Below, one piece after another: positions 1-7,817 of a stretch of 35,664 nt of DNA. Below the pieces are notes generated by a model. It ran no database searches. It was not told where the DNA came from and saw only the letters and a program-made list of their open reading frames with translations. Every line of letters starts with the position of its first letter. The stretch's first letter is position 1. Where the stretch lies: assembly GCF_018390735.1 (NCBI RefSeq), contig NZ_JAHBCL010000039.1, positions 1-35,664 on the forward strand, in the 5' to 3' direction. The translations under genes and the position numbers were made by a program. Origin of the DNA: Fusibacter paucivorans (GTDB lineage: Bacteria; Bacillota; Clostridia; Peptostreptococcales; Acidaminobacteraceae).

Positions 1-119
1 TCTTTTCTGACAAATACAAAACTGTTAATGCATAAACTTGGGAAGCGCCGTATACGAGACCCGTACGTACGGTGCTGTGGGAGGTCGGGAAAGTTATTTA
101 ACTTTCTCTCCTACCCGAT
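1..119 (+). mobile_element. Group II intron (IIC-like), 3' end with domains V and VI
   Basis: Positions 44-76 fold as a group II domain V: the outer arms AGCGCCGTA and TACGGTGCT pair with one G-U, the CGC triad is present, and the distal part TACGAGACCCGTACG carries the usual bulge and small loop. Directly downstream, 80-119 forms a domain VI-like arm with an inner perfect inverted repeat (GAAAGTTA / TAACTTTC), ending in CCTACCCGAT. That is the kind of 3' end seen in bacterial class C introns, which terminate in AY. The 3' splice site is inferred after T119. Only the end of the ribozyme lies in the window; its 5' part and most of its maturase are outside. Class C introns usually insert just after terminator hairpins, so an unseen gene probably ends upstream. 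The domain V call is strong; the subclass is less certain. Confidence 0.85.
3..35 (+). CDS. Possible C-terminal tail of intron-encoded reverse transcriptase/maturase (partial)
   Basis: One frame runs from the window edge to TAA at 33-35 and reads FSDKYKTVNA before the stop, 8 bases upstream of domain V. In group II introns the RT/maturase lies in domain IV and commonly stops shortly before domain V, and this position fits. Ten residues are too few to identify a protein, so the call rests on position only. Confidence 0.3.
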   Translation, partial: FSDKYKTVNA

Positions 120-227
120 TTGTAAAGAAATACTTAAGCATACGGACGATCAATGCACTCGCGATGGCGTATGAATAATAGCAGATGAAATTGAAAATTG
201 CAAATTGAAAGAACTGGCAATATTTTT

Positions 228-256
228 TTGCGATAAAATGGTAAATAATGTATAAT
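228..256 (+). promoter_or_regulatory. Sigma-A type promoter for comM
   Basis: TTGCGA (228-233) is followed by a 17-base spacer and a perfect TATAAT (251-256), about 100 bases before comM. The rest of 120-355, between the intron end and the gene, is AT-rich and holds nothing else I can support. Confidence 0.6.
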
Positions 257-370
257 AAACAAAATGATAACAATTCGAATGGCTATCGTTCGATACACAG
301 TATGAACAAATAGCAATGTGAGAAACAACGGTAAAGTATAAAGAGACAGTAAGAAATGGGGATGTGCAGG

Positions 371-1849
371 ATGTATTCAAAACTTTCCAGTGCCGTGATG
401 ATTGGCATTGATGGCTATCATGTTGAAGTAGAAACACATTTGCAAAACGGTATGCCGCAATATCACATTGTTGGGCTTCCGGGGCCGATTATCAGAGAAT
501 CAAAGGAACGTGTCAGGGCGGCAATTGTCAACAGCGGTATGGCGTTTCCACTTATGCGAATGACACAGAATATGTCTCCGGCTCATTTAAAAAAAGAAGG
601 TGCACAGTTGGATTTGGCCTTGGCGTTAGGGATTCTTGCAGCGCAAAACGAGGTGCTTTCAAAACGCTTGTCATCCTTTGGCGTTATTGGTGAATTGACG
701 CTCGATGGGATGTTGAAGCCGGTTTCTGGTATTTATAGCCTGTTGGAAGGTTTTCGCAGCAAAGGTATAGATAAAGTGATTATGCCTGCTGATAATGTTT
801 GCCCAAGAGATGTGTATGAAGAGATGATGCTCTATGGCGTTTCATCATTAAAGGAACTGGTAGAGGCTCTGATGACAGACGCGCTAATGCCATCAGTACG
901 CCAAGATGCGGCCAATCAGGCGGAAAAAACTGATGAGACATCAATTGACTACTCGGAAATTATTGGTCAAGCAAATGCGGTCAGAGCACTGGAAATTGCA
1001 CTGGCCGGTCACCACAATATTTTATTTGTCGGTCCTCCGGGTTGCGGTAAAACGATGATCTTGAAACGACTTAAGACTGTTTTAACGAAACCCTCTGTTG
1101 CAGAACGTATTGAAATAAGCAAAATACACGGCTTGACTAATCCCGAAATGCATGTCGCCAATATCCTTAATCGACCAATCAGAACACCTCATCACACCAT
1201 CAGTCGTGCCGGTATGCTGGGTGGCGGGCTGAAATGCTTGCCGGGGGAGGTCAGCAAAGCGCATTTGGGGATTTTGGTACTTGATGAACTTTCGGAGTTT
1301 AAAACTGAAGTGATTGATGCGCTGCGTGAACCGTTGAGTACGGGAGAAATTGCACTGACGAAAGGGCAAAATCACGTTGTTTTCCCAGCTGCATTTCAGT
1401 TGGTTGCTACGATGAATCCATGCTTCTGCGGTTATAAGGGCTCGCAGTACAAAGCCTGTACTTGCTCAGAAAGCCGCTTGCGGCAATATCACGCAAAACT
1501 TTCGGGACCAATGCTTGATCGCATGGATATGATTGTTTATATGGATCGCGTTCCGGCAGATGTGTTCCGTCAAAAAAGTGAATGCGTAGATTCAACGGCG
1601 ATGGCATCCAATATTTGTCGTTATCAATTGATAAAACAAAATAAACATACGATGCTGGAAGAAACGATTCAGAACAAACTGCATGCTTACTATGAAAATG
1701 GCAAATTAAGTTTGAGAAGCCTTAGCAAAATAGAAGCAATTGCAAGGACGATAGCGGGATTAGAGGGTTCGACCTGCGTCAACGAGCAGCACCTATTTGA
1801 AGCGATTTATTATTATGGCGAAAATTTGAGACAGACGGAAGCTCAATAA
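371..1849 (+). CDS. comM: ComM/YifB family Mg-chelatase-like AAA+ ATPase
   Basis: The YifB/ComM family is a MoxR-like AAA+ protein. In naturally competent bacteria ComM is a hexameric helicase that drives branch migration during recombination of incoming DNA. The sequence has the N-terminal ChlI-like domain (start to about residue 170; IVGLPGPIIRESKERVRAAI). It also has Walker A GPPGCGKT, Walker B LGILVLDEL and the cysteine-rich MNPCFCGY...CTCS segment typical of the family. About 492 aa is close to the usual 500. I prefer the ATG at 371 because family members begin MYSK; an in-frame ATG at 356 would add five residues, and neither has a strong ribosome site. It is followed by dprA, another transformation protein, as in many Bacillota. 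No frame damage is seen. Confidence 0.9.
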   Translation: MYSKLSSAVMIGIDGYHVEVETHLQNGMPQYHIVGLPGPIIRESKERVRAAIVNSGMAFPLMRMTQNMSPAHLKKEGAQLDLALALGILAAQNEVLSKRLSSFGVIGELTLDGMLKPVSGIYSLLEGFRSKGIDKVIMPADNVCPRDVYEEMMLYGVSSLKELVEALMTDALMPSVRQDAANQAEKTDETSIDYSEIIGQANAVRALEIALAGHHNILFVGPPGCGKTMILKRLKTVLTKPSVAERIEISKIHGLTNPEMHVANILNRPIRTPHHTISRAGMLGGGLKCLPGEVSKAHLGILVLDELSEFKTEVIDALREPLSTGEIALTKGQNHVVFPAAFQLVATMNPCFCGYKGSQYKACTCSESRLRQYHAKLSGPMLDRMDMIVYMDRVPADVFRQKSECVDSTAMASNICRYQLIKQNKHTMLEETIQNKLHAYYENGKLSLRSLSKIEAIARTIAGLEGSTCVNEQHLFEAIYYYGENLRQTEAQ

Positions 1850-1903
1850 GAAAATGCAAACTCGTTTAGAAAAGAGGCAGAAAATCACAATCGCATATCA
1901 GTA

Positions 1904-1929
1904 AGAGGGTACTATTAGAGGGTGCTATG
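1904..1929 (+). repeat. Two tandem 13-bp imperfect repeats
   Basis: AGAGGGTACTATT is followed immediately by AGAGGGTGCTATG (two mismatches) in the 202-bp comM-dprA gap. Just downstream is a small GACAC-AAAA-GTGTC hairpin at 1937-1950. No clear promoter is visible in this gap, so dprA may be co-transcribed with comM. Confidence 0.5.
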
Positions 1930-2051
1930 CGTTTTAGACACAAAAGTGTCAACAGTTCCTGCAATGAGCTAAAAGCTGCATAACAAAAGAATACGATAAG
2001 TGTAATCAGAAAAGCAGAAGTCGAAGAGAGATAAAGGAGTGTGTACTGGTA

Positions 2052-3188
2052 ATGAATAATAGGCAGAGCGACAGACTAAAATCAGAGGACCGTGTTATGG
2101 TTGAAGCAGTGCTATGGGACTATTTTATAGGACATGTTTTTCTTCATATAAATAAGCGTCAATGGGCGATGTTAGTTGCTCACTTTGGTTCAAAGGCACA
2201 AATTGATTGGCAATGGGTTTTTCAGCATTGTCATGCTTTTGGGATTCGCATGGAATGCAGTCAGTCGTATGCGAAGGCAAAAGCTGCATTTGAAGATTTT
2301 AAACAACAGATTGATAGAATGGGGACGCAAATACTCTTGCCTAAACTGCGGGACTTTCCAGCATCGCTTCGTTTGATTGCAGAATCGCCAAAAGTGCTTT
2401 TCTGTTTAGGGGAACATACCTTATTAAATAAGAAGAAACTTGTCTCAATTGTTGGAACGCGGCAGCCATCGGCATACGGCTTACGCGTCGCTTATGACTT
2501 AGCGGCTTTTTTGGCAAGACATGATGTGGGGGTGGTCAGCGGCCTTGCGTCGGGAATAGATACGGCGGCGCATAAGGGGGCGCTTTCTGAGAAAGGATTT
2601 ACGGCAGCGGTTGTTGCAACAGGTGTTCATAATGTCTATCCCAAAGCTAATCGCACGCTTTATCATGCTATTCTGGAAAGTGGCGGTACGATGATTAGCG
2701 AAAAACCGCTTGTTGAAAATGCACGCCGTTATGACTTCCCATACCGTAATCGACTCATTAGCGGCCTTGCGCAAGCGACCGTTGTCATTGAAGCTTCTCA
2801 TAAAAGCGGTTCGCTTATTACAGCAAAATATGCGGCAGAGCAGGGGCGCGATGTCTTTGCTCTTCCAGGCAATATCTATGCTGATGTGAGCAAAGGAACC
2901 AATCAACTCATTTTTGACGGCGCGGTGCCGCTCGTTGATTTTGGCGATATTTTGACAGCGCTGGATTTAAAAACAATACCCAACAGCTCAGAAGTTTCAT
3001 TGGCACATTTATCGGAGACCGAAAAACAGGTATTGCATTATCTTAAAAAATATAACATTATCGAAATAGAACAGTTGAGAACGTTGGCGAACTTAGATGT
3101 CCAAACGATGCACGCGGTAGTTGCCAGACTGCTTCTGGAAGATTTTTGTACATATGCTAGTCTTACGTCGCTTCAATGTCTGATATGA
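2052..3188 (+). CDS. dprA: DNA-processing protein DprA
   Basis: DprA binds incoming single-stranded DNA in the cytoplasm and loads RecA during transformation. The family is also widespread in species not known to be competent. The central Rossmann-like domain (about residues 95-300) is canonical: VSIVGTRQPSAYG, GVVSGLASGIDTAAH, VVIEASHKSGSLITA and FALPGNI. The last 65 residues form a winged-helix domain starting at LSETEKQVLHYL, as in many full-length DprA proteins. The N-terminal 95 residues are poorly conserved and SAM-like in position. At 378 aa it has normal length. An AAGGAG site at 2034-2039 lies 12 bases before the ATG, a slightly long spacing. It sits between comM and topA, the same dprA-topA order as in Bacillus. 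Confidence 0.95.
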   Translation: MNNRQSDRLKSEDRVMVEAVLWDYFIGHVFLHINKRQWAMLVAHFGSKAQIDWQWVFQHCHAFGIRMECSQSYAKAKAAFEDFKQQIDRMGTQILLPKLRDFPASLRLIAESPKVLFCLGEHTLLNKKKLVSIVGTRQPSAYGLRVAYDLAAFLARHDVGVVSGLASGIDTAAHKGALSEKGFTAAVVATGVHNVYPKANRTLYHAILESGGTMISEKPLVENARRYDFPYRNRLISGLAQATVVIEASHKSGSLITAKYAAEQGRDVFALPGNIYADVSKGTNQLIFDGAVPLVDFGDILTALDLKTIPNSSEVSLAHLSETEKQVLHYLKKYNIIEIEQLRTLANLDVQTMHAVVARLLLEDFCTYASLTSLQCLI

Positions 3189-3311
3189 AATTTCCAATTT
3201 GGGCAGAAACGAGTCGCTGGGCGCAGGGAGCTGATGTGGAGATGCTGTCATTTCGCTGAGGACCGTCGTAGATTTTGTGGGGATGATATGAGAATGTGGC
3301 AGAATTAAAGC

Positions 3312-3340
3312 TTGACAACTTGAAATTTTATATATAAATT
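3312..3340 (+). promoter_or_regulatory. Sigma-A promoter for topA
   Basis: A perfect TTGACA (3312-3317) is followed after 17 bases by TAAATT (3335-3340), or after 15 bases by TATAAA (3333-3338), about 50 bases before the topA start. It is the best vegetative promoter in the window and shows that topA need not depend on dprA transcription. Confidence 0.6.
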
Positions 3341-3389
3341 TATTAAGTACAGTTGAGAGGACAAAATAAATTTTTTGGAGTGAATTCGA

Positions 3390-5447
3390 ATGTCATACAA
3401 TCTCGTTATCGTGGAATCACCTGCGAAAGCTAAGACAATAGAAAAATTTTTGGGCAGAAACTTTAAAGTGCTCGCGTCAATTGGCCACATCAGGGATCTT
3501 CCGAAGAGCAAGATGGGTGTTGACATAGAGCATGATTTTGAACCGAACTACATCAATATTCGCGGTAAAGGCGATGTCATAAAGGAGCTTAAAAAACAAG
3601 CTAAAAAGGCAGATCGCGTTTATCTTGCAACTGACCCCGACCGCGAAGGTGAGGCCATTGCATGGCACTTAGCCTATATATTGGGAATTGATGAACAAGA
3701 GCAGTGCCGCGTAACCTTTCACGAAATTACAAAGGATGCCGTTAAAAATGCCGTTAAAAACCCGATGCAGATTGATCTAAAACTCGTCGATGCGCAGCAG
3801 GCGCGACGCGTCCTTGATCGATTGGTAGGGTACAGCATTAGTCCCATTCTTTGGCGAAAAGTAAAGAAAGGTTTGAGTGCGGGTCGTGTGCAGTCTGTGG
3901 CAACACGTCTTATTTGCGATCGTGAAAAAGAAATTCAGGCTTTTATCAGTAAAGAATACTGGAAAATATTTGCGAATGGTCATAAAACTGGCGATTCCAA
4001 TAAACTTGCAATGGAGTTTTACGGCAAACCCGGCGATAAGATGGAACTGGAGAATGAGGCGCAAACAGATGCGATAATCGATTCAATTAAAGATGCGCCG
4101 TGTGTGGTTTCCAAAGTAGAGAAAAAACGTAAACAGCGTCACCCTTCGCTGCCGTTTATTACAAGTTCACTGCAGCAGGAAGCGTCAAATCGTTACGGTT
4201 TTACAACGAAAAAGACCATGATGCTTGCTCAACAACTCTATGAGGGGATCAATATTAAAGGCAGGGGTACAACTGGTTTGATCACGTACATGCGTACGGA
4301 TTCAACGCGTATTTCTGACATTGCTAAAGCAGGCTGTCTATCTTATATTGAAGAAAATCTTGGACCGGAGTATGTCAACAGTACAGAGAAAAAGGTTAAA
4401 AATGCAAAATCTGCACAGGATGCACATGAAGCGATTAGACCGACTTATGTAGAGCTGTCGCCTGAAGTTGTTGAAGCGAATCTTTCAAAAGATCAGTACA
4501 AACTTTACGAACTCATTTGGATGCGTTTTGTTGCAGCGTTTATGGCGAGTGCTGAATACGAAAGTTATAGTGTTGAGACGACCATTGGCGATTATCTTTT
4601 CAAACTGAGCGGCTCTAAAATCGTCTTTGATGGTTTTTTAAAGGTTTACACGATTGGCAAGCAAGCTGACCGCATTATACCTGAACTTGAAGTCGGTGAG
4701 ACTATCAATATCAGCGAATTTGAAAAAACGCAGCATTTTACACAGCCGCCTGCTAGATATACAGAGGCATCACTTGTCAAAGAGATGGAGGAAAAAGGGA
4801 TTGGCAGACCGAGTACTTATGCGCCAACGATAACCACCATCCTCAGCAGAGGCTATGTGGAAAAAGAAAAAAAGAGTTTAAAACCGACGGAATTAGGCTT
4901 CATTATTTATGAAATAATGAATGACTATTTTAATACCATTGTCGATATTGCCTTTACAGCCAACATGGAGCAGCAGTTTGACCACGTTGAAGAAGGCACA
5001 CAGTCATGGAAGGAAATTATTCGCGTTTTCTATGCGCCTTTTGAAACGATGCTGAAAAATGCTGATGAGGCAATCGAAAAAGTTGATTTAACTGAAGAAA
5101 CGGACATTCCATGTGAAAAATGTGGTAAAATGATGTTGATTAGACATGGTCGCTATGGCAAATTTCTCGCATGTTCCAATTATCCTGAATGTGATAATAC
5201 CAAGCCGATTCTTAAAAAAATTGGCGTCAAGTGCCCATCCTGTGAAAACGGTGATATCATTGAGCGCAAGACAAAAAAATTAAAACTTTTCTACGGGTGC
5301 TCTGAATTTCCTGCATGTCACTTCGTGTCATGGGATCTGCCGATTGACAAGAAATGTCCTAAATGCGGCGATATTCTCGTAAAGAAAAAAACAAAGAAAA
5401 AAGAATTTATTAAGTGTCATAATCCAAACTGTGATTATACTGAATAG
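3390..5447 (+). CDS. topA: DNA topoisomerase I (type IA)
   Basis: Type IA topoisomerase relaxes negative supercoils by transient single-strand cleavage. The N-terminal Toprim domain has VVESPAKAKTIEKFLG and the acidic metal-binding cluster TDPDREGEAI (residues 81-90). The catalytic tyrosine is Tyr300 in GLITYMRTDSTR, and the GIGRPSTYAP motif is present. The C-terminus carries three C4 zinc ribbons (CEKCG...CSNYPEC, CPSC...CSEFPAC, CPKCG...CHNPNC), the usual Bacillota arrangement. At 685 aa it has normal length. GGAG lies 9 bases before the ATG. In Bacillus, topA is followed by trmFO, xerC/codV and hslVU before codY; here codY follows after 16 bases, so that block is absent from this position. 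Confidence 0.97.
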   Translation: MSYNLVIVESPAKAKTIEKFLGRNFKVLASIGHIRDLPKSKMGVDIEHDFEPNYINIRGKGDVIKELKKQAKKADRVYLATDPDREGEAIAWHLAYILGIDEQEQCRVTFHEITKDAVKNAVKNPMQIDLKLVDAQQARRVLDRLVGYSISPILWRKVKKGLSAGRVQSVATRLICDREKEIQAFISKEYWKIFANGHKTGDSNKLAMEFYGKPGDKMELENEAQTDAIIDSIKDAPCVVSKVEKKRKQRHPSLPFITSSLQQEASNRYGFTTKKTMMLAQQLYEGINIKGRGTTGLITYMRTDSTRISDIAKAGCLSYIEENLGPEYVNSTEKKVKNAKSAQDAHEAIRPTYVELSPEVVEANLSKDQYKLYELIWMRFVAAFMASAEYESYSVETTIGDYLFKLSGSKIVFDGFLKVYTIGKQADRIIPELEVGETINISEFEKTQHFTQPPARYTEASLVKEMEEKGIGRPSTYAPTITTILSRGYVEKEKKSLKPTELGFIIYEIMNDYFNTIVDIAFTANMEQQFDHVEEGTQSWKEIIRVFYAPFETMLKNADEAIEKVDLTEETDIPCEKCGKMMLIRHGRYGKFLACSNYPECDNTKPILKKIGVKCPSCENGDIIERKTKKLKLFYGCSEFPACHFVSWDLPIDKKCPKCGDILVKKKTKKKEFIKCHNPNCDYTE

Positions 5448-5463
5448 ATTTAGGAGGACTAAC

Positions 5464-6240
5464 TTGGATAGTAGTATCTTGTCAAAGATGAGAAGGCTGA
5501 ATCGAATTTTGCAGACCTCAGGTGCAACACAGCTTTCATTTCAAGATTTGTGTTACACAATGATGAATATATTGGACTCTAATGTCTACGTCATCAACAG
5601 AAAGAGCAAAATACTTGGCGTCAGCCTATTCGACCAAGAAGACAGTGCCGTCATATCGACGGAATCGGGTGAACAGTTTATTGATACGGAAGACAATGCA
5701 AGGCTTTTGCAGCATAACGAAACACTTTTTAATTTGACGCAAGATTCGGTTCTGGAAATTTTTAAGAATGACATTGCGAGTTATTCAAAATTCATTACGG
5801 CTGTCCCGATCATAGGGAATGCCCAAAGACTTGGTACGTTAATCGTTGCGCGTCGTGAACGCAACTATTTGGAAGAAGACCTCATTCTCGCAGAATATGC
5901 GGCAACCATCATTGGGCTTGAAATTATCAGGGCCAAAAGCGATGCACATGAAGAGGCGGCGCGCAAGAAGGCAATCGTTCAGATGGCTGTCAGCACACTG
6001 TCTTATTCAGAATTCGAAGCGATTATCAATATATTTGAAGAGTTAGATGCTGAAGAAGGCTTGCTCGTTGCCAGTAAAATTGCAGACAAAGCGGGCATCA
6101 CGCGATCGGTTATCGTTAATGCGCTTCGGAAATTTGAAAGTGCAGGTGTTATCGAAACCCGTTCGTTGGGGATGAAGGGAACGTATATCAAAGTGCTGAA
6201 TGATGTTCTCTTAGATGAACTCAATAAATTAAAACATTAA
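5464..6240 (+). CDS. codY: GTP-sensing transcriptional pleiotropic repressor CodY
   Basis: CodY represses nutrient-limitation genes when branched-chain amino acids and GTP are plentiful; in B. subtilis the fla/che operon is among its targets. The N-terminal GAF domain covers about residues 1-155 (NVYVINRKSKILGVSL). The C-terminal winged helix is nearly identical to the family consensus: ASKIADKAGITRSVIVNAL, then ESAGVIETRSLGMKGTYIKV. I chose TTG at 5464 because AGGAGG at 5452-5457 sits 6 bases upstream and because it gives 258 aa, the family length. A longer frame from ATG 5431 would overlap topA and include the ribosome site. It is probably co-transcribed with topA and is followed by a terminator, which separates it from the flagellar operon. 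Confidence 0.97.
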   Translation: MDSSILSKMRRLNRILQTSGATQLSFQDLCYTMMNILDSNVYVINRKSKILGVSLFDQEDSAVISTESGEQFIDTEDNARLLQHNETLFNLTQDSVLEIFKNDIASYSKFITAVPIIGNAQRLGTLIVARRERNYLEEDLILAEYAATIIGLEIIRAKSDAHEEAARKKAIVQMAVSTLSYSEFEAIINIFEELDAEEGLLVASKIADKAGITRSVIVNALRKFESAGVIETRSLGMKGTYIKVLNDVLLDELNKLKH

Positions 6241-6251
6241 TGACAATCGTT

Positions 6252-6282
6252 TAAAACGCTCATATGAGCGTTTTATTTTTTT
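6252..6282 (+). terminator. Rho-independent terminator after codY
   Basis: A perfect 24-bp palindrome at 6252-6275 (arm TAAAACGCTCAT) begins 12 bases after the codY stop and runs into a T-rich tract ending at 6282. It is the clearest intrinsic terminator in the window and ends the comM-codY unit. Confidence 0.85.
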
Positions 6283-6328
6283 GGTAAAGTACAGCAAATA
6301 AAACATTGCGTTTAAGACCTGTGGAGGA

Positions 6329-6462
6329 TTGACATCACACTGCCGTGAAGGGATACCCAAAATAATGAATAATCAATTGGGACTAGGGTATTAAAATGTG
6401 ATAAATCATGCCAAATCGTTAAAATTTCTTTATTTTCCACCATATATAGGTTAAAATATTAT
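6329..6462 (+). promoter_or_regulatory. Candidate vegetative promoters in the flgB leader
   Basis: The codY-flgB gap (6241-6549, 309 bp) is non-coding. Besides the terminator and the sigma-28 site it holds two possible sigma-A promoters: TTGACA (6329-6334) with 17 bases to a poor GATACC (6352-6357), and TTTCCA (6434-6439) with 17 bases to TATTAT (6457-6462). The second has the better -10. Neither is decisive. I see no convincing riboswitch consensus or CodY box here. Confidence 0.35.
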
Positions 6463-6495
6463 ATGAAAAGGAATATCTTGTATACCTATGATAAC

Positions 6496-6523
6496 TAAAG
6501 GCTTTAGGCCATTTTACCGATAA
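6496..6523 (+). promoter_or_regulatory. Sigma-28 (SigD/FliA) type promoter before flgB
   Basis: TAAA (6496-6499), 16 bases, then ACCGATAA (6516-6523) matches the Gram-positive sigma-28 pattern TAAA-N15/16-GCCGATAT with two changes in the -10. It lies 26 bases before the flgB start. A transcript would begin just ahead of the AGGAGG at 6535-6540. Confidence 0.6.
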
Positions 6524-6549
6524 ACATTGCAAAGAGGAGGTGACCTTTG

Positions 6550-6948
6550 ATGCTTAAAAACTCATTTAATCACATTGACTTTCTAGGACGGGCACTCGAT
6601 GGTTCATGGATGCGCAATACAGCAATTTCGAATAATATTGCAAATATCAATACACCGGGCTATAAAAAGGAAGTCGTTGATTTTGAAACAGTACTAAAGA
6701 ACCAGTTGGGGTTGAGCAGTCAGATACCCATGGCAAAAACAGATCCCAATCATATGTCTGCACTGAGAACGGAAAATATTGATATCGAGAAAATTACAGA
6801 TACACGTTATCGCGTTGACGGCAGTAATGTTGATGTTGATGTTGAAAATGCAGAACTTGCAAAGAATACAGTATACTATAATTCGCTGGCCAACGAGATC
6901 AACGGTCAGTTTAGCCGCATTAAAACAGCCCTCAGGATTAGCAAATAG
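6550..6948 (+). CDS. flgB: Flagellar basal-body rod protein FlgB
   Basis: FlgB is a proximal rod subunit exported through the flagellar type III apparatus. The N-terminal rod/hook helix motif is clear: WMRNTAISNNIANINTPGYK followed by the VDFETVL segment. The C-terminal helix ends NEINGQFSRIKTALRISK, as expected for the family. At 132 aa it has normal length. ATG 6550 is preceded by AGGAGG at 6535-6540; an in-frame TTG three bases earlier is less likely. It is the first gene of the flagellar operon, followed by flgC after 14 bases, the standard flgB-flgC-fliE order. Confidence 0.96.
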   Translation: MLKNSFNHIDFLGRALDGSWMRNTAISNNIANINTPGYKKEVVDFETVLKNQLGLSSQIPMAKTDPNHMSALRTENIDIEKITDTRYRVDGSNVDVDVENAELAKNTVYYNSLANEINGQFSRIKTALRISK

Positions 6949-6962
6949 GAAGGTGGTAAGTC

Positions 6963-7403
6963 ATGAGTTTCTTTAATTCAATTAATATCAGTGCTTCTGG
7001 CTTGACAGCAGAGCGGCTAAGAATGGACTTGATTTCTGAAAATATTGCAAATGCCAATACGACGCGGACGCCAAGTGGGACGCCTTATCGTCGAAAAGTT
7101 GCTGTTTTTAGAGAACAGGAAGGCAGTGCGTTTGATCAGGTGCTCGCCAATGCAACTGGTGGTATTGCACAGGGGAAAGGTGTTGAAATTGCAGGAATTG
7201 TTGAAGATCAGTCGCCTTTTAAGAAAGAGTATAACCCCAACCATCCCGATGCGGATGCCGATGGCTATGTTAGTTTGCCGAATATTGAAATTGTCAATGA
7301 AATGATTAACCTCATTTCTGCTTCACGTGCATATGAAGCGAATATTACGGCGGTGAACAATACAAAGACGATGGCAATGCAAGCCCTTGAAATTGGCAAA
7401 TAG
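6963..7403 (+). CDS. flgC: Flagellar basal-body rod protein FlgC
   Basis: FlgC is a second proximal rod subunit. The sequence opens MSFFNSINISASGLTAERLR and has the rod signature DLISENIANANTTRTPSGTPYRR, spread over residues 23-45. The C-terminal partner helix is VNEMINLISASRAYEANITA..., which packs against the N-terminal helix in assembled rods. At 146 aa it has family length. The ribosome site AGGAAGGTGG lies just upstream in the flgB-flgC gap. It belongs to the same transcription unit as flgB and fliE. Confidence 0.96.
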   Translation: MSFFNSINISASGLTAERLRMDLISENIANANTTRTPSGTPYRRKVAVFREQEGSAFDQVLANATGGIAQGKGVEIAGIVEDQSPFKKEYNPNHPDADADGYVSLPNIEIVNEMINLISASRAYEANITAVNNTKTMAMQALEIGK

Positions 7404-7419
7404 ATTGTGAGGTGCTTAA

Positions 7420-7722
7420 ATGAAAATCGAACAGTTAGCCAATTCGATTATTAATCCTAATAAAAAACTGGCATCATTAAATGAAACTTTGGAAGCAGAT
7501 GCGCCAAAGTTTGCCGAGGTCTTAGCCTCATCGCTGCAAAAGGTGAGCGATGATCAACTTTACGCTGAGCAGATGGATCAGATGCTGGCGGTTGGCGAAG
7601 TCGAAAATATTCACGATGTGACCATTGCGGCGATGAAAGCTGACATGAGCATCAGCGTCGCCGTTGACGTAACCAATAAAGTATTATCTGCCTACAACGA
7701 AATCATGCGCTTGCAATTATAG
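7420..7722 (+). CDS. fliE: Flagellar hook-basal body complex protein FliE
   Basis: FliE joins the MS ring to the rod and is among the first exported substrates. The 100-aa size, acidic N-terminal half (FAEVLASSLQKVSDDQLYAE) and conserved C-terminal stretch (NIHDVTIAAMKADMSISVAV then VTNKVLSAYNEIMRL) are typical of the family. GAGGTG precedes the ATG. It follows flgC by 16 bases. The 95-base gap to fliF is the longest inside this block and holds a hairpin. Confidence 0.94.
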   Translation: MKIEQLANSIINPNKKLASLNETLEADAPKFAEVLASSLQKVSDDQLYAEQMDQMLAVGEVENIHDVTIAAMKADMSISVAVDVTNKVLSAYNEIMRLQL

Positions 7723-7743
7723 GAGGCGCTTGATTTTCTGCGT

Positions 7744-7770
7744 TAAAGCATAGGCTTTTTCTGTGCTTTA
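7744..7770 (+). other. Intercistronic hairpin between fliE and fliF
   Basis: TAAAGCATAG (7744-7753) pairs with CTGTGCTTTA (7761-7770) over a 7-base loop, with one G-U. No T-tract follows, so it is not a standard terminator. A processing or stability element, or weak attenuation, are possible roles. Confidence 0.5.
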
Positions 7771-7817
7771 TCGGTGATTTAGCAATTAGAAAAATATGCA
7801 ATTGACGAGGTGTTTCA

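Noticed and set aside
134-437. Two minus-strand frames across the comM leader
   Set aside because: Low-complexity Ile/Phe/Tyr-rich products from AT-rich promoter DNA, with no known motif, running against the comM promoter.
1082-1375. Long open frames on the minus strand inside comM, fliG, cheA and other genes
   Set aside because: They lie wholly within well-identified genes, lack ribosome sites and show no family motifs, so they are shadows of coding sequence.
3234-3308. 24-codon Cys- and Arg-rich frame from ATG 3234 in the dprA-topA gap, with GGGAG upstream
   Set aside because: The ribosome spacing is only 3 bases, the frame is short enough to arise by chance, and it ends just before the topA promoter without any recognisable motif.
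6421-6440. AT-rich stretch resembling a CodY box before flgB
   Set aside because: The best alignment to AATTTTCWGAAAATT has about five mismatches of fifteen, which is not better than chance in AT-rich DNA.
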